The position numbers and the translations under genes were made by a program. A stretch of DNA of 64,000 nt from Amyelois transitella (lineage: Eukaryota; Arthropoda; Insecta; Lepidoptera; Pyralidae), in NCBI RefSeq assembly GCF_032362555.1, contig NC_083530.1:4804001-4868000 (forward strand), in the 5' to 3' direction. Positions 13,901 through 22,500 of the stretch are shown here, in pieces. A model generated the notes under the pieces. The model ran no database searches. It was not told the DNA's origin and saw nothing but the letters and a program-made list of their open reading frames with translations. Each line of letters begins with the position of its first letter. Within the stretch, counting starts at the first letter, position 1.

Positions 13901-16712
13901 GACTGCTGACTCTGTCTACCCCGCAAGGGATACAGACGTGATTATATGTGTGTAATTTACTTTATATTCACAGGGACGGGCATATCGTCAAATCTTCTAG
14001 GCAATTTGAACGAGCTATCATCGGAATTGTTGGAACGGAAGACGCCATTGCCCCTCCCCCGCGGGTTGATACTGGAGGCGCCCTTCAACAATATGGCGGA
14101 CGAAGTTGCCAACTACCCTCTGACTAGAGTAAGCAATAATTGATCTATCCTTTGGTTGGTTTGTCTTTATTCCGCATTTTCGCAAAAATCGATCATAAAA
14201 GCATATGATAGTTATTTTGGGCATCATTAAAGCCCTCAAATTTTCCCCTTTTTTTTTCACGTTTTCCATTATTTCTTCGCTCCTAATAGTTGCAGTGTGA
14301 TGATAAATAGATAAATGGTCTATCAGACACAAAGTTTTTTTCAATTCGAACCAGTACCTATTTCCTGAGATAAGCGCGTTGAAACAAACAAACGAACTCT
14401 TCAGCTTTATAATTTTAGAATATTCGATAGCGTTTAAACTAATCTAGGATCCATGGTCAAAGCTGAAAAAGTCAAAGGTAGTCCATGGTGAACAGCTGAA
14501 CGTGGCTGTTTACCATGTAGTCTCATCAAGACTGTTGGCTTTGTCTACCCCGCAAGGGACACAGACTTGGTCAATATAAATAAATAAACAAATTGTGAAC
14601 AATTTCAGATGGCGACTTGGCTCCCGTATTACGATTACGCGTTCATAGCGCCGTTTCGCGAGTCGAAGAATTTCTCTTTCCGTTCTGACCGCAACTTGTC
14701 CCGCGTGAGGTCCGTCCCCGTGCTGATTTTACACGCCAGAGACGACCAGGTCGTGCCGTACGTGGTCGGGGAACGGGTGAGTCTGGGAAACATACAAACA
14801 TACACATACATACATAAAAGTGACGAATTTAGCGTCACCTTCAAGTAATGCAAATACATTACACCTTGATATTTCATATACAAACATACATACAGCCCAG
14901 GTCGTGCCGTACGTGGTCGGGGAACGGGTGAGTTTGGGAAACATACAAACATACACATACAGCGCCATCTATGCGAAAAGTGACGAATTTAGCGTGACCT
15001 ACAAATAATGCAAATACATTATACCTTGATATTTCATATACAAACATACATACAGCCCAGGTCGTGCCGTACGTGGTCGGGGAACGGGTGAGTTTGGGGA
15101 ACATACAAACATACACATACATACATAAAAGTGACGAATCTAGCGTCACCTACAAGTAATGCAAATACATTACACCTTGATATTTCATATACAAACATAC
15201 ATACAGCCCAGGTCGTGCCGTACGTGGTCGGGGAACGGGTGAGTTTGGGGAACATACAAACATACACATACAGCGCCATCTATGCGAAAAGTGACGAATT
15301 TAGCGTCACCTACAAATAATGCAAATACATTATACACTTGATATTTCATATACAAACATACATACAGCCCAGGTCGTGCCGTACGTGGTCGGGGAACGGG
15401 TGAGTTTGGGGAACATACAAACATACACATACAGCGCCATCTATGCGAAGATCGATGAATTTAGCGTCACTTACAAATACATAATGCAAATATACACTTG
15501 ATATTTCGAGAAAATTAATTTCGCAATGCCGTGTGGTTCCCGACACCAATAGAAAAAAAGAATAGGACCACTCTATCTCTCTCCCATGGATGTCATAAAA
15601 GGCGACTAGGGGGTAGGCTTATAAACTTGGGATTCTCCTTTAAGGGGATGAGCTAGCAACCTGTCACTATTTGAATCTCAATTCTATCTTAAAGCCAAAT
15701 AGCTGAACGTGGCCTATCAGTCTTTATAAGACTGTTGGCTCTGTCTACCCCGCAAGGGATATAGACGTGATTATATGTATGTATGTATGTACACTTCATA
15801 TTTCATATACATACAGCGCCATCTATGCGTAAAGTGACGAATTTAGCGGCACCTACAAATAATGCAAATATATTATACACTTGATATTTCGAGAACATTA
15901 ATTCAGCAGATCACCCGTTAAAAGGTATAAACTAACTTTCGCATTTATAACATTTTAGAGGCCGCCCGCGACTGCGTCCGCATGGAAACCCTATCGATCC
16001 CGCGGGAACTCTGAGATAAAAAGTATCCTATATGTTATTCTGGGTCTTCAACTACCTACCGACCAAATTTCATTGTAATCGGTTCAGTAGTTTTTGCGTG
16101 AAAGATTAACGAACATCGACAGGGATGTCGTAAAAGGCAACTTAGGGATATGCTTATATACTTGTGATTCCTATTTTAGGCGATGGGCTAGCAATCAATC
16201 GCTATTTCAGTCGTAATACAATCATAAAACCACTCAGCTGAACGTAGCCTTTCAGTATTTGTGAGACTATTGGCTCTGTCTACCCCGTAAGCGATAAGAA
16301 CGTGTTTATATGTATGTAGGTATGAATGTATATATATTTTGTTTCAGCTATACAAATCCCTTTTGGAATCGCGCACCCATCACGGGGCTGACGTGACACT
16401 CCACGCTTACCCCAGCAAGGATGACCTAGGTCACAAATATATAGTCAACGCTAAAGATTTGCCGCAGATAGTCGGGTGAGTTGCTTGTTTTGTTTTGAAA
16501 ACATTCCGCTTTTTAATAGTCTTTTAAAGACTGTCGGCTCTGTCTATCCCGCAAGGGATATTGACGTGACTATATGTAGGTATGTATGAATAATATGTTA
16601 TATAAAGACCATTAAAATATTCCAATTCCAAAATAGGAGAAAAATTGTGATATGTTTTTTAAATTTTGAATTTTCTCTTTGTTACAGAGATTTCGTGAAC
16701 AAAAACAGGTGA
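4926..16712 (+). CDS. ABHD12: ABHD12-like serine hydrolase, copy 1 (10 exons, 377 aa)
   Basis: Coding exons: 4926-4975, 9645-9763, 10193-10306, 11214-11351, 12199-12291, 12905-13048, 13974-14128, 14609-14776, 16348-16475, 16688-16712. All introns are GT-AG, and the phases join into 377 codons plus stop. Residues 6-42 form one hydrophobic membrane anchor (GILISVPLYTLG then VLFLGASVSAG). An alpha/beta hydrolase domain follows, with a nucleophile elbow GHSLG (Ser218), Asp317 in LHARDDQVVPY and His356 in DLGHKY, the expected ABHD12 triad. Other family marks are the DPSSCG segment (exon 3), VVLYCHGNS, AFDYRGYGDS and LEAPFNN. In mammals ABHD12 hydrolyses lysophosphatidylserine and monoacylglycerol at the ER/luminal side; the same role is inferred here. 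Length is close to the 398 aa of the human protein. Exon 1 was found by matching phase and hydrophobicity to exon 2, so it is slightly less certain. The next gene (19513) is a tandem paralogue. Confidence 0.9.
5951..6012. repeat. Short inverted repeat
   Basis: Two arms read 'gtgagcaagtgagat' and 'atctcgcttgctcac' around an A/T spacer, giving a hairpin of about 15 bp. It lies in intron 1 of ABHD12 copy 1 and is probably the core of a small palindromic MITE. Confidence 0.5.
6468..7110 (-). pseudogene. Tc1/mariner-family transposase fossil
   Basis: Read on the minus strand, 7100-6906 encodes a helix-turn-helix start of Tc1 type (RWVTRHQEGSVKSRPRSDRR, followed by MVEQYENNGFIPTRIFAEQF). After a break, 6821-6468 encodes the middle of the DDE domain (RYEEKNIVPNMESGHISVNM and WGWMSAAGPGEQVWI). 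The two parts are not in one frame, the order is conserved and the C-terminal catalytic part is missing, so the element is dead. It sits in intron 1 of ABHD12 copy 1, antisense to the gene. Terminal inverted repeats were not located. Confidence 0.8.
7799..9033 (+). mobile_element. RTE-tail-type repeat, 1.2 kb, copy A
   Basis: Begins with 'ctagctttccgcccgcggct' and ends near 'gttttatatatatagata'. The second copy at 61935-63310 matches it almost base for base over the last kilobase, including a shared open frame (8341-8622) that lacks coding features. Differences seen are scattered substitutions, an extra 'ttattatgtatg' unit in copy B, and different sequence between the shared first 110 bases and the shared kilobase. 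It lies in intron 1 of ABHD12 copy 1. The 'cccgcggcttcgccc' start is typical of 3' ends of lepidopteran RTE-type retroelements. Confidence 0.75.
9045..9232 (-). mobile_element. tRNA-derived SINE (minus strand)
   Basis: On the minus strand the head contains an A box (gtggcgcagcggtagt) and a B box (gggttcgaatcccgg), followed by the body 'catgatgagaaacgatc', 'ttggatgtttatctatata' and 'gaggctaattcaatctgtgt'. The same family occurs at 23922 (split) and 32190. It abuts a partial SINE-like copy at 9235. Confidence 0.8.
9235..9385 (+). mobile_element. Partial 250-bp SINE-like repeat
   Basis: Matches the family from 'gaataggaccactccatctc' to 'tataacagctgaa', with the 5' end cut by the tRNA-derived SINE and the 3' end missing. 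A nearly complete copy follows directly. Confidence 0.75.
9388..9630 (+). mobile_element. 250-bp SINE-like repeat, reference copy
   Basis: This is the most abundant repeat in the window. A full copy runs from 'gccgtgtggttcccggcacc' through 'ggatgtcgtaaaaggcgac', 'ggcgatgggctagcaacctg', 'tttgaatctcaattctatc' and 'agctgaacgtggcc' to 'ctctgtctaccccgcaaggg', 'atatagacgtgattatatg' and a variable ATGT tail. No tRNA head is evident. The first bases can form a small hairpin. A 14-bp target duplication around the copy at 31232 indicates retroposition. This copy ends only about 15 bases before the acceptor of exon 2 of ABHD12 copy 1. Confidence 0.85.
9855..10060 (+). repeat. Interspersed repeat with LINE-3'-end character
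   Basis: Includes 'gctgcagtgtagtttgttcc', 'cgctttggaagcggtagtag' and 'gatgtgacgtcaat', and ends in an 'attctattgt' tail. Related pieces occur at 23018, 23466, 37388 (minus), 38349, 40920, 48295, 53885 and 58738, several with a 'ttctattctattc' tail, as expected for the 3' end of a non-LTR element. It occupies intron 2 of copy 1. Confidence 0.6.
10730..10895 (-). mobile_element. Partial SINE-like repeat, minus strand
   Basis: Reversed copy starting at the ATGT tail and running to 'ccatcccttagtcg', lacking the 5' third. It is followed head-on by a full plus-strand copy at 10915, so intron 3 of copy 1 carries an inverted pair. Confidence 0.75.
10915..11170 (+). mobile_element. SINE-like repeat, full copy
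   Basis: Runs from 'gccgtgtggttcccggcacc' to 'gattatatgcatgcatgt'. It ends about 45 bases before the acceptor of exon 4 of ABHD12 copy 1 (exon start 11214). Confidence 0.85.
11380..11660 (-). repeat. RTE-type tail and 'gcgccacctac' repeat fragments
   Basis: The start 'actagcgacccgccccggct' is one end of a common RTE-type repeat; further along are 'tttagcgccacctac' and a 'gcgaatcgcacgggaacta' motif, also seen near 26480 and 51600. Divergent and fragmentary, in intron 4 of copy 1. Strand is uncertain. Confidence 0.4.
12055..12172 (+). mobile_element. SINE-like repeat, 3' part
   Basis: Contains 'ctgttggctctgcctacccc' and 'gtaagagataaagacgtg' with an ATGT tail, ending about 26 bases before the acceptor of exon 5 of ABHD12 copy 1. 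Confidence 0.7.
12413..12510 (+). repeat. Interspersed repeat, 'agggttccgcacc' family
   Basis: Carries 'ttagggttccgcacct', 'aacgggaccctattg' and 'gtccgactcgcacttagcc', a combination very common across lepidopteran genomes as the end of a dispersed repeat. It lies in intron 5 of copy 1. Confidence 0.6.
12530..12672 (-). mobile_element. SINE-like repeat fragments, opposed
   Basis: The first 95 bases are the 5' part of the family on the minus strand, ending at 'gggaaccacacggcac'. It joins directly to about 45 bases of the 3' part in plus orientation (ttggctctgtctaccccgca). The junction implies two insertions or a rearrangement. Confidence 0.7.
12715..12888 (-). mobile_element. RTE-tail repeat ('ctgtgcccgcgacttcgtcc' family), minus
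   Basis: Reads on the minus strand from 'cgcgacttcattcgcgtgga' to 'ccttcctcgataaatggtc'. Full plus-strand copies are at 29772 and a minus copy at 55480. It ends about 17 bases before the acceptor of exon 6 of ABHD12 copy 1. Confidence 0.75.
13225..13438 (+). mobile_element. RTE-tail repeat ('gaggccgcccgcgacttcg' family)
   Basis: Runs from 'ctagaggccgcccgcgactt' through 'tgttattctgggtcttcagc' and 'aatcggttcagtagtttttg' to 'cgcctttataatagtagtag'. Other copies lie at 15955, 47355 and 58105. The copy at 47355 is almost identical, so the family has been active recently. Confidence 0.8.
13741..13965 (+). mobile_element. Two opposed SINE-like repeat pieces
   Basis: The segment 13741-13830 is the 3' part on the minus strand and 13869-13965 is the 3' part on the plus strand, which ends just before the acceptor of exon 7 of ABHD12 copy 1 (exon start 13974). 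Confidence 0.7.
14185..14430 (+). mobile_element. RTE-tail repeat, truncated
   Basis: Shares 'tagttattttgggcatcatt', 'aagccctcaaattttcccc' and 'gcgcgttgaaacaaacaaac' with the full copy at 29772, but lacks the opening 'ctagctgtgcccgcgac'. It lies in intron 7 of copy 1. Confidence 0.7.
14493..14578 (+). mobile_element. SINE-like repeat, 3' part
   Basis: Contains 'aacagctgaacgtggctg' and 'ctttgtctaccccgcaaggg'. The tail ends about 30 bases before the acceptor of exon 8 of ABHD12 copy 1. Confidence 0.7.
14747..15520 (+). repeat. Tandem array of exon-8 ends (27-nt microexon-like units)
   Basis: The last 27 coding bases of exon 8 (14750-14776, codons VVPYVVGER) plus donor and about 125 bases of intron are repeated in tandem. 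Further 27-nt copies lie at 14901-14927, 15061-15087, 15212-15238 and 15373-15399. Spacings are 151, 160, 151 and 161 bases, reflecting two alternating unit types: one has 'catacataaaagtgacg', the other inserts 'cagcgccatctatgcgaaaa'. Every copy keeps the donor (gg|gtgag) and has 'acagcccag' directly before it, so each could be a phase-0 exon. A last part-unit appears beyond the SINE at about 15787-15905. The pyrimidine tracts are poor, so use in splicing is unproven. Confidence 0.9.
15527..15786 (+). mobile_element. SINE-like repeat, full copy
   Basis: Full-length with ATGT tail, inserted inside the last part-unit of the exon-8-end array: array sequence (cttgatatttcgaga on the left, tatttcatatacatac on the right) resumes beyond it. 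The insertion therefore came after the array formed. Confidence 0.85.
15955..16115 (+). mobile_element. RTE-tail repeat, 3'-truncated
   Basis: Copy of the 13225 family from 'gaggccgcccgcgactgcg' to 'gtttttgcgtgaaagatta', then lost into a partial SINE-like copy. Confidence 0.75.
16116..16322 (+). mobile_element. SINE-like repeat, 5'-truncated
   Basis: Starts at 'agggatgtcgtaaaaggca' and runs to the ATGT tail, ending about 25 bases before the acceptor of exon 9 of ABHD12 copy 1 (exon start 16348). Confidence 0.75.
16505..16585 (+). mobile_element. SINE-like repeat, 3' fragment
   Basis: Contains 'gactgtcggctctgtctatc' and 'gggatattgacgtgactata', in the last intron of ABHD12 copy 1 about 100 bases before the final acceptor. 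Confidence 0.65.
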
Positions 16713-18600
16713 ACAGACAAACATTCAATGCTTCATTCTACATCAATAATGTCACACGGATTTGCTACGATTTTGCACCAGCCACTTATTTAGTTTCTAA
16801 GTTCCTTAATTTATTTCGTCACAACATTTAAGTTTCTTCCCGGTTGCATCCTTAGCACTTGCTATACATACATACATCATATAGTTACGTCTATATCCCT
16901 TACGGGGTAGACAGAGCCAATAGTCCCGAAAAGACTGAATGGCCAGGTTCAGCTGCTCGCTTTAAGAATGGAATTGAGATCAAAATAGTGACAGGTTGCT
17001 AACCCATCGCCTAAAAAAATGATCGCAATTTTATAAGCCTATCCCTTAGTCGCTAGTTAATCCATAGGAAAGAGATGGAGTGGTCCTATTCTTTTTTGTA
17101 TTGGTGTTGCTATGGATCCTGGAATTTGAACCTGCGATCTTTTCAAGTTACATATATACGAATGATTTAACAGCTAAACTATTTAAACCAGTTATGGGCC
17201 GTAACGTGTACTTATTTAGTATAAGAAACGCGCTTTCAAATCGATTACGAGTAAAATAGCTCAGTTTACATACAAATGATTTAACACTGATATTATACGT
17301 CAGTATTTAAAAGCTGCATTGGGGTATATAATAATTAAAAAAGCATACTTTTAATCTACTATTTAGTTAATCTAGATGGCATCACTGTGATGACAGTTTT
17401 GCTAAGTAAATATATGCATTATATCGTAATTATACTTACTGGCGTCTCTGCCTACCCCTTTGAGGAAAGAGACATAATTTTATTTATGTATTCTCCAGGC
17501 GTTAGTCGCGTTTACGTATCTTTTGATGAATTTCTTATAAAAGCATGCTTTTTATTAATAATTAATGCAATGCACACAATATAGATGGCGTTACTGTGTT
17601 TAACAGTATTTTTTATGACTGTACTTAATATTTTTTTATTTTGCTGTTCTTAAAATTATGTATCGTACCTATATTTATATTAGTGTCATTTGTCTTTATA
17701 TAAAAATGGAAACGGCCTAAAATATGTACGTATTTTAGAATAAAAATCAGCAAGGTAAAGTCAAATGTAGGTAGTTCGCTTATAGCGTACAGGTTGTGAT
17801 GTTATTGTGATATCTAACAGAGGACATACATATAATCATAAAGTAAAGTATATAGGCACTTTCATACAATTTTAAGAAATATTGTAATTGTTAAAGTAAT
17901 TTTTAGCAATTTTTTTACTCACCGCATAAAGGAATTACTACAAATTGATTCTTTTAAATCTATTCATCTCTTTTTCCTTTTTTAATTGTGCTTGATCGTT
18001 AGTATATTACCGAGACGATTCTCTCGACTCGCTTATAATCGATTGCTTAAAAATAGCAATAAAATATAGTTAAATCATTTCACAATGTGTTATTCATCCA
18101 ATAGTAAATAAGTCACTTAGAAACATATTATTTATTTAACAAGATAATAATGGGTTGCCAATAGCCCATCGCATGAGGGATTTCTAGTTAAAACTTTAGT
18201 CTAGAATCGATTGAATATATTGTCACAATTTTTTTTTATTCAGCAATAAATACTCAATTATGTTATTGTGTTGCGATTTAGTCGACCCTTACGATATTGT
18301 GATAATATTTGTTTAGTTAATTTATGCAACTTTTATATTGGTAACATTGTTGTTTAAGTTAAATAAATTTTATTATTTTTTAAGAGACATTGTTTTATTT
18401 TTTGGTAACATCTAGTAAAGTAACACCTTTGTAGCCACTTACAAAAAGAAGGTTCGCAATTCGGCTGATGTGTTTTCTTTTGTATGTTTGTTACACGATT
18501 ACGAGATAATTGTGTGATGGTTCTTTTTATTAAAATATAACATATAAAAAAACAATACATTATATACCAATAATGATAGTTTTTAATGTATTGTTCATGT
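16713..18600. other. 3' UTR / intergenic of ABHD12 copy 1
   Basis: After the stop the sequence is AT-rich non-coding DNA. It includes one SINE-like copy (16862) and a weak local repeat ('gatggcatcactgtgatgac' near 17377 and 'gatggcgttactgtgttta' near 17584). Candidate polyadenylation signals are near 17739 and 18355. Open frames here look random. Confidence 0.5.
16862..17108 (-). mobile_element. SINE-like repeat, minus, nearly full
   Basis: From the ATGT tail to 'attcttttttgtattggtg'. The first about 20 bases of the element are missing and replaced by 'ttgctatggatcctggaat'. Confidence 0.8.
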
Positions 18601-19178
18601 GGTAATGAGGTAGAATTTAAAATAACGTTAAAATTATGAAATTGGTAGTGTGCTTCTTAGAGAATCGACTTAATTATAGAAGCGAGTGTATCGAGAGTAT
18701 AGAATAGAAGTAGTAAGAATATGTACTGACGTAGTGTATTTACACTACGTAATTGTAATTTGAACTTTCGTTAGAATTTGAGTCACAGCCACACATTTTT
18801 TTATTTCCTAACTGTTTTGACTTCAGAGTATCCACTTAATTATAACGTCAATGGTTTTTTCATATTTAGTATACAAAGAAGTTTTTGTACCTACACTTTC
18901 TTCTTTGACACATATGTCTTCTCACATTTGAAGACGTCAATAACTAAAATACCTATTTCACAAAAATATGCAAGTGTTCTAAATGTTTATTTATAAAACC
19001 ATAAAATTCCAAAAAAAAATATCTTAATGAAATAATAATGCATAAAAAACAAGGCGAGCTGTTTAGGGAACCGAAAATAATAAAAAATGATTGGGTAAGT
19101 CTTATAATTAGGTAATTGGTATGGCTTCGTTTTTTTCTTTCGACAGGTATGGCACGCGCGACGCCGTTCTTACCGCGC

Positions 19179-19187
19179 TATAAAATA
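19179..19187 (+). promoter_or_regulatory. Possible TATA box of ABHD12 copy 2
   Basis: 'tataaaata' lies in a short GC-rich patch (tggcacgcgcgacgccg just before it), 326 bases upstream of the copy 2 ATG. If used, the leader would contain a SINE scrap (19249-19290) with an upstream ATG. Sequence motif only. Confidence 0.25.
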
Positions 19188-19248
19188 TCGCCGTCCCGTT
19201 TCACGTCATAATAAAAAGCGAGACAGAGATTATTTATTATTAAACTAC

Positions 19249-19295
19249 ATCTCTTCCCCATGGATGTTGTAAACGGCGACTAAGGAAATAGACGC
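19249..19295 (+). mobile_element. SINE-like repeat scrap
   Basis: 'catctcttccccatggatgt' followed by 'cggcgactaagg', an internal piece of the family, upstream of ABHD12 copy 2. Confidence 0.6.
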
Positions 19296-19512
19296 ATTCT
19301 AGTGCAGCTTTTACCATGACCTAACATACGAAAGATTCCCCTGTAATAGTAGCGGAGGTCAGGCGGGAGCCGCCACCTAAACAATAAAACGCCTGACCGT
19401 TTAAAATAGCAAAAGTTACTATCGTAGGTTTGCTGCTGCAATTTGTTTCAATTTATAAAAGGCATAATCCATGAATTATGCTAATAATGAGTTATGCTAA
19501 TAATAAAATCAA

Positions 19513-22500
19513 ATGGATGATGAACCCAGGATAATTCTGATGACCGGTGCGTCGGTGACCGCTAGCTTGCTGGTGGTGCAAGTGGCCGTGTTGCCTCTAC
19601 TCTTCAAATACAGCAAGTGTGTGCAGAGGAAGATCGTCTTCTCCAATTGTAGTAAGCTTTGTACTTCATAACTTCACATAAAAACAAACATGCATATAAT
19701 CACGTCTAATGTCCCTTGCGGGGTAGACAGAGCTGCCCTGCAGCACCTAAAACGCAGTAAGAGAAAAAACGCGGTTTCGAGAAAACCGCGAAATACTTTT
19801 TGATGCTTTATTTTATATTATTATTTTATATAATTTGATGAAATGTTTTTACTACAATGAATAACTGATATCAAAGATTGAACTGACATCAAAAATATAT
19901 GTAACATTTTGTTTATTTCCAAAATATAAAAGTTTTTTTTTAAACAAGGCCTATTACGTGCTATTACTGCATCCAAAAATGTAAACATATGCAGATTAAA
20001 ATGCGGCAAAAAAACCTAGCACTGCAAATATTTTGATTTGTTTGCAGCGTTGCAGACTAATTTGCAGCAAAACGTTTTCTTTACTGCATTTTAATTTGTA
20101 TCTTGAATATGCGTGTAGTAATGAAATACAGAAGTCTACTTCTGTCCTCTTGGACATGGAAGTGTGGCGGATACATCATCAACAAGAGTTTAGCTCTTAA
20201 ATTAAATTGAAATGAAACAAGGAAACTTCTTCTAAGAGTTTTGGAGTCTCAGGATTCACTGTAGGTATTGATGCAGGTAGAACCTCGGAACATTATTAAT
20301 TTTGTAATGTAACCAAATCTTTACTTGAATAAGACTCTTCTTCTAAGGGTTTTGGAGTCTCAAGCTTCTCTGTAGGTATTGATGCAGGCAGAACCTCAGA
20401 GCATAATAAGTTTTGTAATTCAACCATATCACTATTAGAATAAAAATCTATTTCTTTTAAGGGGTTTGGAGTCTCAGGTTTTTCACTGGTTTTTGGTTGG
20501 ATAAGCTGTTTGAGTTGGGATGAGAAATTAGATGAATCGTTTTGTTTTATGTATTCATAGGAATTGCTGTATTCAAAGTTAGAGTACCTATTTGATTTTA
20601 TTAATGTCTTGCAGTGTTATATAATGAGACCAAATTCTTTTATCATCGAGTATTTTTGTTGAATTCAGACTATTTTCTTTGTCTTCACTGGAGCCCGTAA
20701 GCAAAGGAATCATTTTCAAAATATTTTTGGACCTGGCACTCATTTTCCTAGTTGCATATCTGTAAATAATCCATACCAATATTACAAATGTGAAATTGTG
20801 TATGTTTGTTCGTCTTTCACTTCGAACGAAGCGATGGATTGGTGTGGATTTTTGTGTGGAAATTGGAAGACTGGCGAATGACATAGGCAACTTTTTCAAC
20901 GCGGGTGGAAATGCGGGCAACAGCATAAAGTCTTCATAAAATCGATAACTTAATAGTTTTAGTTCTGTTTTTTAATAGTAGGCAGTGACCATAAACAAGT
21001 TATTTACAAAAATTTCATTTTTGGCACAAGCTTTTATCATCAGGAAGTGTGTCATCTCATGGGTATACACGGTGATTTTGTCATCGTTGCGGAAATTTTG
21101 TATATGTTATCGGCAATCTGTATAATCAGGTATTCTATACATGACTTAGGCAATGTATAGAATACCTAAAACATCATGTATGAAACATTATTTATTTTAT
21201 ACTCTGCCTAGGCATTCTATACAATACCGAATGCTTTCTACGCTTGAAGTTTCTCTATGTGGTCATAAAAAAAAAACTTAAACCGACCTAGCTTTTTGTC
21301 CTTCAAGTTTCTCTACGTAATCATTAAAAAATATCCCAAACCTACCTAGCTTTCTGCTCAGTTTAACATTGACAAATATAGATCACGATCTATTTATTTG
21401 ACACATTGCCTGTGAAACAATAGGTACTCTATACAATATCTAGGCATTGCATACATTACCTAGGTAAAGAATGTAATGAACAATAATATTCATAATATTT
21501 CATACATTGCCTGAACGCCCCAGGTATTCTATACATTGTCTAGGCATTGTATAGAATACCTGTATTATACAGATTTCCGGCAACATATACATGCTCAGTC
21601 CATGATACTGAACAACTTTTACTATGGGGCCAACCTCGATATCACGAAAAAAAAATCAGGTGTTCCATATAAAACTAAATACCTAACATGACCAAAATGT
21701 ATGGAACAGCTGATTTTTTTTCGTGATTTCGAAGTTGGCCCCATAGTAAAAGTTGTTCAGTATCATGGACTGAGCATGTATACAAAATTTCCACAACGAT
21801 GAAAAAATCACCGTGTATCCAAACAAGCTTTTAAAAAGTTTCTAGATAAAGTATTTTATTTTAGGGATAAATTGTTTACCGAGTTAGGGATAAATACGGG
21901 GTAGTGATTTATAAAAAATACTATAGCTATTAGTACTAGCTGCGACCTGGGAATTTCGGGCTAAACATTAGGTAGGTACCTATCATGTTATTCCAGGTTA
22001 TATTCTACTCGTGTACCAAATTTCATTACAATCTATCCAGTAGTTTTTGCGTGAAAGAGTAACAAACACACATCCTTACAAACTTTCGTATTTTTATTAT
22101 AAGTGGGTTATAATATGGCTACCTTAAGAATCCCGAAAAAATGTAATTTGCGTTTTCGCACCGACGCGCTGCGTACGGTAGGCAACTGCTAGAGCGAGAA
22201 AAAAGGATACGTATCCCGACAAGAACGCAGTAAATTAGGTATCGTTTTAGAGTAAAACAGTCTTATTTGTATACGTAACTAGTTGAAATGCAGTAATAGA
22301 TAATATTACTGCGTTTTAATTATTTTATACTATTTTGTAAATTTAGATTAGTATTGACTATACTGCAGTAAATAAAAAATATACTGCGTTTTAAAAAGTA
22401 ACGATCGCGATCAAAAACGTTTTAAACAAAACCAAATAAGGTATTTTGATTTTGCTGCAAATTAGTTGGTATTTATTTCAGGACCTACTTTATGAATACT

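Noticed and set aside
14747..15400. Regularly spaced repeats resembling a CRISPR array
   Set aside because: The repeats are exon ends with splice donors, the 'spacers' are also repeated, and the genome is animal.
14635..15549. Series of overlapping minus-strand open frames with repeated 'TRSPTTYGTTW' peptides
   Set aside because: Shadow of the exon 8 coding strand and its tandem copies; no independent coding evidence.
20588..20926. 112-codon minus-strand frame as a host gene
   Set aside because: It lies within the TIRs of a 3.2-kb element and next to a degenerate tandem repeat; more likely a remnant of the element's own gene.
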